A stretch of 64,000 nt of DNA, from positions 167,924 through 231,923 of the forward strand of contig NZ_KB907078.1 in assembly GCF_000381765.1 (NCBI RefSeq), given 5' to 3'. The notes beneath the pieces are model-generated. The model saw nothing but the letters and a program-made list of their open reading frames with translations. It searched no databases and was not told where the DNA came from. This document shows, piece after piece, positions 32,396 through 40,661 of this stretch; positions within the stretch are counted from its first letter, which is position 1, and the number at the start of each line of letters is the position of its first letter. The stretch is from [Zimmermannella] faecalis ATCC 13722. GTDB lineage: Bacteria > Actinomycetota > Actinomycetes > Actinomycetales > Microbacteriaceae. The translations under genes and the position numbers were made by a program.

Positions 32396-33598
32396 TTACT
32401 TGGGGCCGCCGGCTGATTCGACGACGGAGTTATGCGTCGTCGTACCGGTGGCAACATCGGTGATATTGAATACGGGCGGGGCGGATACGAGAAAGTCAAG
32501 ATCGAACGGGGTTTCGCCGGAGGTCGCGAGGTCGGCGCCGATTTGCCCGAGGGCCGGCGCGATTTTGAACCCGTGGCCCGAAAAGCCACCCAGCACGATC
32601 GTGTTGGTGTGATCGGGAGCGAGCGCGAGGTATTCGTGCATGGAGCGCGTATAGCTCTCGACGTACGTCGCCATGCGCACGGGGTTCTCGCGGAGCCCGG
32701 GCAGCAGGTCGCGAAGAATCCACGCGAACCGGTTGCGCTGGTCGTGGGCGTCGTCGTACTCGAGGTGCCGCGGCAGCGTGTCGGGGTCGCCCGTTGGGAG
32801 GTGGTCGTTGAACCCGAGGCCGAGCTTGACCGACTTCCCACCCTCGGACGGGATGCCGTAGCAGTAGCCGGGCGCGACCTGCATGAACGGGGGAAGCCCG
32901 TCGAGGTAGCCGTCGTCGCGGCCGATGAACCAGGCCGAGGTGAGCCGTCGCGTGACGATCCAGTCGCGCAGCTCGGGCACGAGCTTGGTCGTCCAGCCGC
33001 CACAGGCCACGACGACGCGGTCGAACGTCGCCGTCTCGCCCGACGCAAGCGTCAGCTCAACCGACTCCCCCGTTTCTCGCAGGGAGGCGACGGGCGCAAA
33101 CTCGTGCACGGTCGCGCCGTGCGCTGCCGCCTGGCTGACCGCCGTCATCACGGCCTTCTCGGGCGAGATGACGCCGGCCCCGGTGTCGACGACGCCGACC
33201 TGCCCGTCGCGGAACGTGAACTGCGGGAAGCACGCGCGCAGCTCGGCGCCCTCGTACTGCGCGATTGGGATCCGCCAGTCGGCGGCCATGCGGGTGGCGT
33301 GCTGAATCTGCGCATCGTCTCGGTCGCCGATCAGCAGCACCCCCTGCCGCGCGATGAGCGTCGTGTCGCTCGCCGCTTCGAGCTGGCGCCAGCCGCGTGC
33401 CGACTCGCGCACGAACGGCATGTACGACTCGGTCGTGAGCTCGAGGTTGCGATACAGCCGCCCCTCACCACCAGCGCCCGCGAACGGGTGACCGATGTAG
33501 CCGCTCTCGAAGCCGTATGCCTCGATACCGGGGCGCTGGCTCAGCTGCCACAGCGTTTGGGAGCCGACGGCACCCAGGCCAATTACCGCGATTTTCAT
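32396..33598 (-). CDS. FAD-dependent amine oxidoreductase, sarcosine/N-methyltryptophan oxidase-like
   Basis: Flavoprotein of 400 aa in the DAO/MSOX family. The dinucleotide motif GLGAVG is at residues 7-12, and FSGHGFKIAPALGQ near the C-terminus is the family's FAD-contacting signature. In monomeric sarcosine oxidase a Cys before Y-T-x-T binds FAD covalently; the matching segment here is VESYTRS with no Cys, so FAD is likely non-covalent or bound differently. It follows the ABC importer genes in one operon, so its substrate is probably the imported amine or amino acid. Fructosyl-amino acid oxidase is an alternative. Confidence 0.85.
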   Translation of the reverse strand: MKIAVIGLGAVGSQTLWQLSQRPGIEAYGFESGYIGHPFAGAGGEGRLYRNLELTTESYMPFVRESARGWRQLEAASDTTLIARQGVLLIGDRDDAQIQHATRMAADWRIPIAQYEGAELRACFPQFTFRDGQVGVVDTGAGVISPEKAVMTAVSQAAAHGATVHEFAPVASLRETGESVELTLASGETATFDRVVVACGGWTTKLVPELRDWIVTRRLTSAWFIGRDDGYLDGLPPFMQVAPGYCYGIPSEGGKSVKLGLGFNDHLPTGDPDTLPRHLEYDDAHDQRNRFAWILRDLLPGLRENPVRMATYVESYTRSMHEYLALAPDHTNTIVLGGFSGHGFKIAPALGQIGADLATSGETPFDLDFLVSAPPVFNITDVATGTTTHNSVVESAGGPK

Positions 33599-33649
33599 GT
33601 GCGAACCTTTTCCTGATTCGTGAAATGTACGTAGAACTCGATTGCGTGA

Positions 33650-34297
33650 TTAGCGGTCGACTTTGAGACGACGCTCGACATTGGCAACAATGCGCGAAGA
33701 CACGATGCAGATGACGGCGTACATCACGCCCGCCAAGAGCAAGACATTGAAGTACTGGAACGTCATCGCACCAATCGAGAAGGATTTACTGGTGAGCTCA
33801 CCAACACCAATCGCGAATGCGAGCGAGGTGGACTGGAACACCATAATGAGCAGCGACGTCAGCGGACCGAGCACCGCCCGCAGCGCCTGCGGCAATACGA
33901 CGTGGAAGAATCCCTTGACCGGAGTAATTCCGAGGCTCGCCACGGCTTCGCGCTGCCCCGCCGGCACGTGCAAGATTCCCGCGCGGAACACCTCACTCGA
34001 ATAGGCGGCGAGATTCAGACCGTGCGCCATCACCATGGTTGCGAATGCGCTCATCGTGATGCCCGCATCCGGCAGGCCGAAGTAGAACAGGTAGATCACG
34101 GCAAGCAGCGGGATCCCGCGGCACACCTCGATGAAGGCGACCAGGATCTGCCGAACCCACTTCGGTCCGCTCACGCTGAGCACGGCGAGCAGGAGCCCGA
34201 AGGGCAGTCCGACGAGCGCCGTCGTGCCGGCGAGCGCGAGTGACACACCGAGGCCGTCGAGCAGTTGCGGGAACCATTCGCCCCAACGATCGAACAT
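33650..34297 (-). CDS. Polar amino acid ABC transporter permease
   Basis: Membrane subunit of 215 aa with five or so helices of the HisM/GlnP family. The ATPase-contact EAA loop is REAVASLGITPVKGFFHVVLP (position about 120-140; Glu, Ala and the conserved Gly are present). Its ATG overlaps the stop of the other permease by one base (TGATG), so the two are coupled and probably form a heterodimer. Confidence 0.93.
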   Translation of the reverse strand: MFDRWGEWFPQLLDGLGVSLALAGTTALVGLPFGLLLAVLSVSGPKWVRQILVAFIEVCRGIPLLAVIYLFYFGLPDAGITMSAFATMVMAHGLNLAAYSSEVFRAGILHVPAGQREAVASLGITPVKGFFHVVLPQALRAVLGPLTSLLIMVFQSTSLAFAIGVGELTSKSFSIGAMTFQYFNVLLLAGVMYAVICIVSSRIVANVERRLKVDR

Positions 34298-34953
34298 CAG
34301 ACGGTCACCACCTTGCTACGAATCTTGGCGTCAACGAATCGCGAGAAGTACGACAGCGGGATTCCCACAATGAGGTAGAGCACGGCGGCAACCGAGAAGA
34401 CGAACACCGCGGATGCGCCTCGCGAGACCTCGAGCTGCGCGACGAAGATGATGTCGGCGACCCCGATGATGGAGGCCTTCGCGCTGTCTTTGAGCAGGCT
34501 CACGGCGTACGACGCCGAGGGCGGCAACGCGAGGTTCAGTGCCTGCGGCGCGATGACCCGCCAGAACTGGTTGGCCGGCGTCAGGCCGAGGGCCGCCGCC
34601 GCCTCCCGCTGGCCCCGGCTGACATTCTCGATGCCGGCGCGGTAGTTCTCGGCGAGGTAGGCCGCCGAGATCAGGCTCAGGCCGATCAGTGCCGCGGGGA
34701 GCGGCGACAGCGTGAGAATCGGGCTGATGCCGTAGTAGATGATGAGCAGCCACACGAGCGGCGGAACACCGCGGCAAAGGTCGATGATGCCGATCGCCAG
34801 CCACCGCAGCGGCAGGAACTTCGACACTCGCGAGAGTGCGAGCGGCACCCCGACGAGGGCACCCGCGACGAACGAGACCACCGTCAAGACAATGGTGATG
34901 CCGAGCCCAGCACTGATGCTGGAGAACAGGCCACCGAGATCAATTCCACTCAT
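34297..34953 (-). CDS. Polar amino acid ABC transporter permease
   Basis: Second membrane subunit, 218 aa, HisQ/GlnP family. The EAA loop [18 protein letters not shown] is well conserved. About five transmembrane helices are visible, the first starting at residue 15. Its start overlaps the ATPase gene stop by 4 nt (ATGA). Together with the neighbouring permease it would form the channel of an importer for an amino acid or related amine. Confidence 0.93.
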   Translation of the reverse strand: MSGIDLGGLFSSISAGLGITIVLTVVSFVAGALVGVPLALSRVSKFLPLRWLAIGIIDLCRGVPPLVWLLIIYYGISPILTLSPLPAALIGLSLISAAYLAENYRAGIENVSRGQREAAAALGLTPANQFWRVIAPQALNLALPPSASYAVSLLKDSAKASIIGVADIIFVAQLEVSRGASAVFVFSVAAVLYLIVGIPLSYFSRFVDAKIRSKVVTV

Positions 34954-35726
34954 CGATGCAGCACCGCCTGTAAGAACGACTTCGTGCGGTCTTTCTGCGG
35001 GTTCTTGAAGAGCTCGCTCGGGCGCCCCTCCTCGAGAATCACCCCACCATCGAGCAGCATGACCCGGTCGGCGACCTTCTCGGCGAATCGCATCTCGTGC
35101 GTCACGACGAGCATCGTCATGCCGCTATCGGCCAGGTCACGCATCACCCGCAGCACGCCATCGGCGATCTCGGGGTCGAGCGCCGAGGTCGGCTCGTCGA
35201 ACAGCATCACTTCTGGGTCGAGCGCGAGCGCTCGGGCGATCGCGATGCGCTGTTGCTGCCCGCCCGAGCACTCGGACGGCTTCGCGTTCGCCTTGTCGGG
35301 GAGCCCGACCTTCTCGAGGAGTTCGTGCGCGATGCGCTCCGCATCCTTCAGATCGCGCTTCCCGTTGAGCTTCTGGGCGAGCACGATGTTCTTCAGCACG
35401 CTCAGGTGGGGGAAGAGATTGAAGCTCTGAAAGACCATGCCGACTCGGCGGCGCAGGTCGATGAGCTCCTGCTTACTCGGGTTGAGGGGGTCGCGAAACA
35501 TTGGCGTTCCGCCCAGCTCCAGCTGGCCGCCCGTTGGGCGTTCGAGGTAGTTGAGGCAGCGCAGAAAGGTGCTCTTGCCCGCCCCACTCGGCCCGATCAG
35601 GGCGATGACCTCACCGGGCCGCACATCCACCGAGATGCCCTTCAGTACCTCGTTCTCACCGTACGTCTTCGTGATCGCGTCGGCGCGCAGCAGCACATCT
35701 GCGCCGTTGGTGTTGGCCTGGTTCAC
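34950..35726 (-). CDS. Amino acid ABC transporter ATP-binding protein
   Basis: ATPase of 258 aa, GlnQ/HisP family. Walker A is GPSGAGKST, the signature is CSGGQQQR, Walker B is VMLFDEP and the H-loop is VVTHEM. GTG start, 8 bp after the binding-protein gene stop. It powers the two permeases encoded directly downstream with 4-nt and 1-nt overlaps. Confidence 0.95.
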   Translation of the reverse strand: MNQANTNGADVLLRADAITKTYGENEVLKGISVDVRPGEVIALIGPSGAGKSTFLRCLNYLERPTGGQLELGGTPMFRDPLNPSKQELIDLRRRVGMVFQSFNLFPHLSVLKNIVLAQKLNGKRDLKDAERIAHELLEKVGLPDKANAKPSECSGGQQQRIAIARALALDPEVMLFDEPTSALDPEIADGVLRVMRDLADSGMTMLVVTHEMRFAEKVADRVMLLDGGVILEEGRPSELFKNPQKDRTKSFLQAVLHR

Positions 35727-35734
35727 GATTTCGT

Positions 35735-36613
35735 TCAGTCCTCTGTCTCAGTCGGGTCGGCGATCCACTGCGGGTCGAGCCCGTATTCCTCAAACTGCTC
35801 TTGCATCTGGCCCGACTCGATGTAGTCGGCAAGCACGGTGTTGACGCCGTCCTTCAGTGCGACGTTGCCCTTCTCGACGAGCACGACCGCGAGCGCTTCC
35901 TTCTGCGTGTGCGGCAGCTGCTCGGAGGGCTCCATCGTTTCGAGCGTGAGCTCCGAGTACTGCGGCTGCGTGAGGCGCCACGAGTTCGCGTGGTTGTTCA
36001 CGATGCCAACGTCGATGCGGCCGGCCTTGACGTCGTCGATCACCGCGACGTCCGACTGGTACTCGACGACGTTGTCACCGAAGAGGTCGTAGAGTTGCTC
36101 GTTCCAGAGGTAGCCCTGCGGGGTGCCGATCTTCTTGTCTTTCAGCTCCTCGACGGTGTGCCAGCCCTCGCCCTTCGTCACGACGCCCATCGTGCTCTGG
36201 TACATGGGGTTGCTGACTTCGAACAGTTCGCGGCGCTCGTCATTGACGGTCCAGTTGCTCGAGCTGAGGTCGGCCCGGTTGTTCTGCAGGCCCTCGATCG
36301 CACCGGCGAACGACGTGACCTGGTAGTCGAGTTCGAGGCACAGGCCGGCGGCGATTTCCTTGAGCAGCGTGCCCTCAACGCCGGAAATTTCGCCGCCCTC
36401 GGTCGTGACGAATGGCGGGTGCTCAACCACGAGCGCGGTGAGCTTGCCCTCGGTCATGGTCTCGACCTCGGCGATGGGTTCGCAGTCTTCGGCGACGGTC
36501 GAGCCGCCGGTGTTTCCGGCGCAGCCCGTCATCAAGAGCATGAGTGAAGCAAGGCCGCCCGCGAGGAGGTGTCGCTTCTTGATGTTGTGAAGGGGGTAAC
36601 GAGTAATGGACAT
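35735..36613 (-). CDS. Amino acid ABC transporter substrate-binding lipoprotein
   Basis: SBP family 3 lipoprotein of 292 aa. The signal peptide ends in the lipobox LMTGC with Cys31 as the lipid anchor. The start MSITRYP at 36613 is chosen; a frame reaching 36685 adds 24 unsupported residues. The mature part follows the two-lobe fold with [14 protein letters not shown] and [11 protein letters not shown] in hinge regions. First gene of the six-gene operon importer-oxidase-HAD; a TTGACA at 36699-36704 on the minus strand may be its -35 box. Ligand unknown. Confidence 0.92.
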   Translation of the reverse strand: MSITRYPLHNIKKRHLLAGGLASLMLLMTGCAGNTGGSTVAEDCEPIAEVETMTEGKLTALVVEHPPFVTTEGGEISGVEGTLLKEIAAGLCLELDYQVTSFAGAIEGLQNNRADLSSSNWTVNDERRELFEVSNPMYQSTMGVVTKGEGWHTVEELKDKKIGTPQGYLWNEQLYDLFGDNVVEYQSDVAVIDDVKAGRIDVGIVNNHANSWRLTQPQYSELTLETMEPSEQLPHTQKEALAVVLVEKGNVALKDGVNTVLADYIESGQMQEQFEEYGLDPQWIADPTETED

Positions 36614-36790
36614 GGAATGATCCTCGATCCTGTTGGAATCACCAGCGATTCGCATACTCCGTGTTGATTGAGCCAACCAAACCACCCCAATCTGTTCATG
36701 TCAAGCTCGAAAATTGCGGCTTTTGTTCGTTAGGGTGCCCTCAGTTGCTGATCTATTGCATCAACTCGAACCACATGGAAGGATCTGTTC

Positions 36791-37786
36791 ATGGAGCTAG
36801 ATGAGCTGGACCGGCAAATTCTTGCCGCGCTGTACGTCGACGGGCGCTCCTCCTGGGCAAAGATCGCCGAGGAGATCGGGAGTTCGACCAGCACGGTTCG
36901 ACGCCGTTTTGATTCCCTCTCGACCCGTGGACTCGTGCGCGTCATCGGCCGCACCGACGTGTCGCGCCTCGGCTACGGCCCGCCGGCTATCGCGAAGTAT
37001 GTAGGCCGCGATGCGCTCACGAAAGAGTTCACCGAGCACCTGCAGCAGCATCCGCACGTGCGATTTGCCGCATCCACCGTCGGGTCGGCCCACGTGCTCG
37101 CCGAGATCGTGCCGCGCTCGCTCGCTGACCTGCAGCGCATCCTCACCGACATCGCCCAGCGCTTCGACGTGACCTCCGAGAGCTTCGTCGTCGCCCACAC
37201 GTACACGTCGGGGCAGGACTGGCTGCCGAACGCCGCCCGCCGCATCGACACGGCCGCGCAGGGCGACCCGCTGCAGCTCACGCCCGATCAGACGAAGGTG
37301 CTCTCAGAGCTGCTGCCCGATGGCCGCACGCCGTTCGCCGCGCTCGCAAAGACGCTCGGGAAGTCAGAGAACACCGTGCGAAAGATCGTGGAAGACATGT
37401 TCACGCGCGACATCGTGTCGCTGCGCGTGCTCGCCGAGCCCGAACGCCTCGGGTTCGCGGCGACGTTCTGGGCGATGCTCAATGTCGACCCCGCGACGCT
37501 GACGCAGGCCGCGCCGATTCTCGCGGAGCTCCCCTCAACGAAGACGCTCTTCGCGACGACGGGCAGCAGCAACATCGTGGGCCAGTTCGTGCTGCCGCAC
37601 CACACCGACACGTACACGTTCATGAGCGACGTGCTCGGCACCCTACCGGGCATCCGCGGCTACGAGCTCCTCCTTGAGTCGGCGACGCACAAGCGCGTGT
37701 GGAACACGATCAACGACGGCATCTACGGGCCAGTGGCCGGGCCGGCCTGGCTCTTCGGCGAGCACTCCGCGAGCACCGCCGGGTAG
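36791..37786 (+). CDS. Lrp/AsnC family regulator with duplicated units
   Basis: Regulator of 331 aa, about twice the usual 150 aa. It contains two AsnC-type winged helices (about residues 1-60, LDELDRQILAALYVDGR; and about 165-225, LTPDQTKVLSELLPDGR), each followed by a ligand-binding RAM-like half. Such tandem-fused Lrp proteins are known in actinobacteria. GGAAGG precedes the ATG. Divergent from the ABC importer operon with a 177-bp shared region, so it most likely responds to the imported amino acid and controls that operon. Confidence 0.92.
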   Translation: MELDELDRQILAALYVDGRSSWAKIAEEIGSSTSTVRRRFDSLSTRGLVRVIGRTDVSRLGYGPPAIAKYVGRDALTKEFTEHLQQHPHVRFAASTVGSAHVLAEIVPRSLADLQRILTDIAQRFDVTSESFVVAHTYTSGQDWLPNAARRIDTAAQGDPLQLTPDQTKVLSELLPDGRTPFAALAKTLGKSENTVRKIVEDMFTRDIVSLRVLAEPERLGFAATFWAMLNVDPATLTQAAPILAELPSTKTLFATTGSSNIVGQFVLPHHTDTYTFMSDVLGTLPGIRGYELLLESATHKRVWNTINDGIYGPVAGPAWLFGEHSASTAG

Positions 37787-37792
37787 CGACGC

Positions 37793-38761
37793 CTACCCTC
37801 GCAGCAGCAGCGCCGCAAGGTCGACGACGTTCTTGAGCGGCTCGCCGCGCTCGAACCTCGCGTGATTGTCGAGAAAGAGGTCAACGGCGGCGTCGCGCCA
37901 GCCCGTCGTGTCGGCCGACTGGTGCGGCGACACGAGCACGCCCTCGAGACCCCAGAGGGGACTTTCGGGTGGCAGCGGCTCCTGCGCGAAGACATCGAGC
38001 GTGGCGGCACCGATCGAGCCCGACCGCAGCGCGTCGGCGAGGGCCGCCTCGTCGAGCAACTGCCCGCGGCCCACGTTGATCACGTGCGCGTCGGGGCGCA
38101 TCAGCGCCAGTTCGTGTGCACCGATCAGGCCCCGCGTCGCCGCCGTGAGCGGTGCGGCCAAGACGATGTCATCGGCATCCGGCAACAGCTCAGGGAGCTC
38201 GTCGATGCCAAAAATCTGCTGCTCCGATCCGTCGTCACCGCGCTCGGCACGCCGTGTGCGCCCCACGAGGCGAACCTCGATACCGACCGCACGAAGGAGC
38301 GCCGCGATCGCGCGCCCGACTCCCCCGGCGCCGACCACGAGTGCCCGCCTGCCGGCGAGGCGGCCCGTCGGCTGCTGGTTCCAGACGCGCTCGCGCTGCT
38401 GGGCAACCAGGCGGTCAAACGCCTTGGTGCGAAACAGGATGCTCGCGAGCACAAACTCGGCCATTGGCTGCTCGAACAGCCCGCGCGTGTTCGTTACCGT
38501 GGCCGCCTTCGCAGCCTCGGCGGTTGCGACCGCGTTCACGCCGAGGCTGTTCGTGTGAATCCACGCGAACGTCCCGGGGCCGCACTCGTGCACGAGGGTC
38601 GTGTGGAGGTCCCAGACGAGCAGCACCGGCGAGCTCGCGGAGTTCGCTCGGAACTGCTCCGGTGTCGAGACGTAGACCGGTGTCACCGTCGATTCGAGGC
38701 GCCGCAGCTCGGGCGGGGGCGCCGCAGCATCGGCAACCGCAATCACCACGGTGGGTTTCAC
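37793..38761 (-). CDS. NAD-dependent D-2-hydroxyacid dehydrogenase
   Basis: Enzyme of 322 aa in the D-isomer-specific 2-hydroxyacid dehydrogenase family. The NAD loop is VGAGGVGRAIAALL (about residue 148), the catalytic residues are Arg in NVGRGQLLDE, Glu in FAQEPLP and His in SPHQSADT. GTG start with GAGGAGG 8 nt upstream. It follows the aldehyde dehydrogenase gene by 133 bp of GC-rich sequence containing two 18-bp direct repeats (CCTCGCAGGCCG type, 38810-38845), so co-transcription is possible but not certain. Converges with the Lrp gene. Substrate unknown. Confidence 0.88.
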   Translation of the reverse strand: MKPTVVIAVADAAAPPPELRRLESTVTPVYVSTPEQFRANSASSPVLLVWDLHTTLVHECGPGTFAWIHTNSLGVNAVATAEAAKAATVTNTRGLFEQPMAEFVLASILFRTKAFDRLVAQQRERVWNQQPTGRLAGRRALVVGAGGVGRAIAALLRAVGIEVRLVGRTRRAERGDDGSEQQIFGIDELPELLPDADDIVLAAPLTAATRGLIGAHELALMRPDAHVINVGRGQLLDEAALADALRSGSIGAATLDVFAQEPLPPESPLWGLEGVLVSPHQSADTTGWRDAAVDLFLDNHARFERGEPLKNVVDLAALLLRG

Positions 38762-38894
38762 GGGCGTACCTCCTCATCTCGTGCGCGCATCGCGCACGCA
38801 CGCGTCAATCCTCGCAGGCCGACCAAGCCTCGCAGGCCGGTCGGGCCGTGCCGGCCGGCCCACGCTCGCTTGCGCGTCAGTCGTCGCCGGGCGG

Positions 38895-40373
38895 TTAGTC
38901 CTCGTCGACGATGAAGCTGTACTTGTACTCGAGGAACTCGTCGATGCCGAGCACGCCGCCCTCGCGGCCAAGACCCGACGCCTTGACGCCGCCGAGCGGG
39001 GCCGCCGCATCCGAGATAATCCCCGAGTTGATGCCAACCATGCCGATTTCGAGCCGGCGCGAGACGCGCATCGCGCGGGCGAGGTTCTCGGTGAGCACGT
39101 AGCCGGCGAGGCCGTACTCGGTGTCGTTCGCGAGCTCGATTGCCTCGTCTTCGGTGCGGAACGTGAGGATCGGCGCCACGGGCCCGAAAATCTCTTCTTT
39201 CGTGAGCTTGGCGTCGCGCGAGACGTTGCGCAGCACGGTCGGCGGGTAGAAGTTGCCGGGCCCGTCGGGCAGCACTCCCCCGACGAGCACTTCGGCGCCC
39301 TTCTCGACGGCGTCGTCGACGAGGCCCTGGATGCGGCGGCAGCTTGCCTCGTCGATCATCGGCCCGATCTGCGTGCCGTCGTCGAGTCCGTTGCCGACCT
39401 GCAGCGTGCCAAAGTGCGCGGCGAGCCGCTGCGCGACCTCGTCGGCGATGCGCTCGTCGACGATGATTCGGTTCGCAGCGGTGCAGGCCTCCCCCATGTT
39501 GCGGAGCTTCGCCGCCGAGATCTCGGTGACCGCGCGGTCGAGGTCGGCGTCGTCGAACACGATGAAGGGCGCGTTGCCGCCGAGTTCGAGCGACGTGCGC
39601 ACCATGTGCTTCGAGCACTGCCCGTGCAGGATGCTGCCGACCTGCGTCGAGCCGGTGAAGGAGAGGTGGCGCACGAGGCCCGAGTCGAGCATCGGCGCGA
39701 CGGTCGCCGACGACTGCGACGTCGTGATGACGTTGACGGCGCCGGCGGGCACGCCGGCCTGCTCGAGCAGTTTCGCGAAGAAGAGCATCGTGAGCGGCGT
39801 CTTCTCGGCCGGCTTCACGACGACGGCACAGCCAGTCGCGATGGCCGGCGCGATCTTGCGCGCGCCCATGGCGAGGGGGAAGTTCCACGGCGTGATGAGC
39901 AGCGACACACCGACGGGTTCGCGCGACAGCACGATCTGCCCGCGCCCATTCGGCGTGCGGCTGTGCGAGCCCTGCACGCGCACGCCCTCGTGGGCGTACC
40001 ACTGCAGGTAGCTCGCCGAGTAGTCGACCTCGCCGAGTGCTTCGGCGTAGGGCTTACCCATTTCGGCGGTCATGATCGCGGCGAGCTCGTGCTTGCTCTC
40101 GAGCAGCAGCGCGTGGGCGCGGTGCAGGATGCCCGAGCGGGCCTGCGCCGTCATCGCCGCGAATGCCGGCTGTGCCGCATCCGCCGCGCGAAGCGCCCGC
40201 ATGCCGTCGTCGGGGCTGGCGTTGGCGATCTCGAGCAGCAGGTCGCCGGTCGCCGGGTTGGTCACGCGAATGGGTTCGCGCTCGCTCGGCTCTTCCCACT
40301 GCCCATCGATCAGAATTCCACGCGGAACATTGTCTAGCTTCACTTCGACCACGGCGTCGCCCTCCCACTTCAT
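38895..40373 (-). CDS. NAD(P)-dependent semialdehyde dehydrogenase (GabD-like)
   Basis: Aldehyde dehydrogenase of 492 aa close to succinate-semialdehyde dehydrogenases. The general base Glu lies in LELGGNAPF (about 263) and the catalytic Cys in GEACTAANR (about 297); RILHGQCSKH and the C-terminal GIDEFLEYKYSF are also family-like. The ATG at 40373 (MKWEGDAV) is chosen; the frame to 40508 crosses repeat R2 and the operator. It would oxidise the semialdehyde made by the aminotransferase at 30251, and both promoters share TGTATAACAGTTAT. Confidence 0.92.
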   Translation of the reverse strand: MKWEGDAVVEVKLDNVPRGILIDGQWEEPSEREPIRVTNPATGDLLLEIANASPDDGMRALRAADAAQPAFAAMTAQARSGILHRAHALLLESKHELAAIMTAEMGKPYAEALGEVDYSASYLQWYAHEGVRVQGSHSRTPNGRGQIVLSREPVGVSLLITPWNFPLAMGARKIAPAIATGCAVVVKPAEKTPLTMLFFAKLLEQAGVPAGAVNVITTSQSSATVAPMLDSGLVRHLSFTGSTQVGSILHGQCSKHMVRTSLELGGNAPFIVFDDADLDRAVTEISAAKLRNMGEACTAANRIIVDERIADEVAQRLAAHFGTLQVGNGLDDGTQIGPMIDEASCRRIQGLVDDAVEKGAEVLVGGVLPDGPGNFYPPTVLRNVSRDAKLTKEEIFGPVAPILTFRTEDEAIELANDTEYGLAGYVLTENLARAMRVSRRLEIGMVGINSGIISDAAAPLGGVKASGLGREGGVLGIDEFLEYKYSFIVDED

Positions 40374-40403
40374 GACTGCTCGTCTCGGCAATCTCGAGCC
40401 GAG

Positions 40404-40417
40404 TGTATAACAGTTAT
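40404..40417 (-). promoter_or_regulatory. Shared operator half-site before the semialdehyde dehydrogenase gene
   Basis: TGTATAACAGTTAT lies 31-44 bp upstream of the dehydrogenase start and is identical to 14 bp of the perfect palindrome at 31570. Here only one arm is fully kept. On the minus strand it overlaps a probable -10 element TACACT, with TTGTGT about 18 bp before it. It suggests common control by the GntR regulator. Confidence 0.6.
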
Positions 40418-40510
40418 TCAGTGAGACACAACAACACTCGACACCCGCCCCGCGCGCAACCAACCCGCGCATCGGCTCCCGCCGCGCATCCCCGCCGCCC
40501 ACACCCACGA

Positions 40511-40597
40511 CTTGACGCAGTTTTCTGGCAGCGATGCGCCCGCAACCGCAGCAAAACCAGAAAACCGCATCACTCCGCGACCAACTGGCCGCGAACG
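40511..40597 (+). repeat. Dispersed hairpin repeat R2, copy 2
   Basis: 87 bp, 76 identical to copy 1 at 26481. The outer stem is GCAGTTTTCTGG / CCAGAAAACCGC (40517-40528 and 40557-40568). Compared with copy 1, an A-T pair has become G-C and a mismatch has become G-C, so the stem is conserved by compensatory change. It sits between the clpC terminator and the dehydrogenase promoter. Confidence 0.85.
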
Positions 40598-40610
40598 ACT
40601 CCGCACAACG

Positions 40611-40651
40611 AAAACGCGGGGGTCGAGCGCAATGCTCGATCCCCGCGTTTT
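40611..40651 (-). terminator. Bidirectional terminator after clpC
   Basis: AAAACGCGGGG and CCCCGCGTTTT form the outer stem, TCGAGC and GCTCGA the inner stem around GCAAT. The A and T tracts on either side make it a classical bidirectional rho-independent terminator, 11 bp beyond the clpC stop. Confidence 0.9.
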
Positions 40652-40661
40652 GCGAGAGCGT

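Noticed and set aside
38762..38894. Possible terminator or operator in the GC-rich gap before the D-2-hydroxyacid dehydrogenase gene
   Set aside because: Two 18-bp direct repeats and short palindromes are present, but no stem with a T-tract or convincing operator symmetry.
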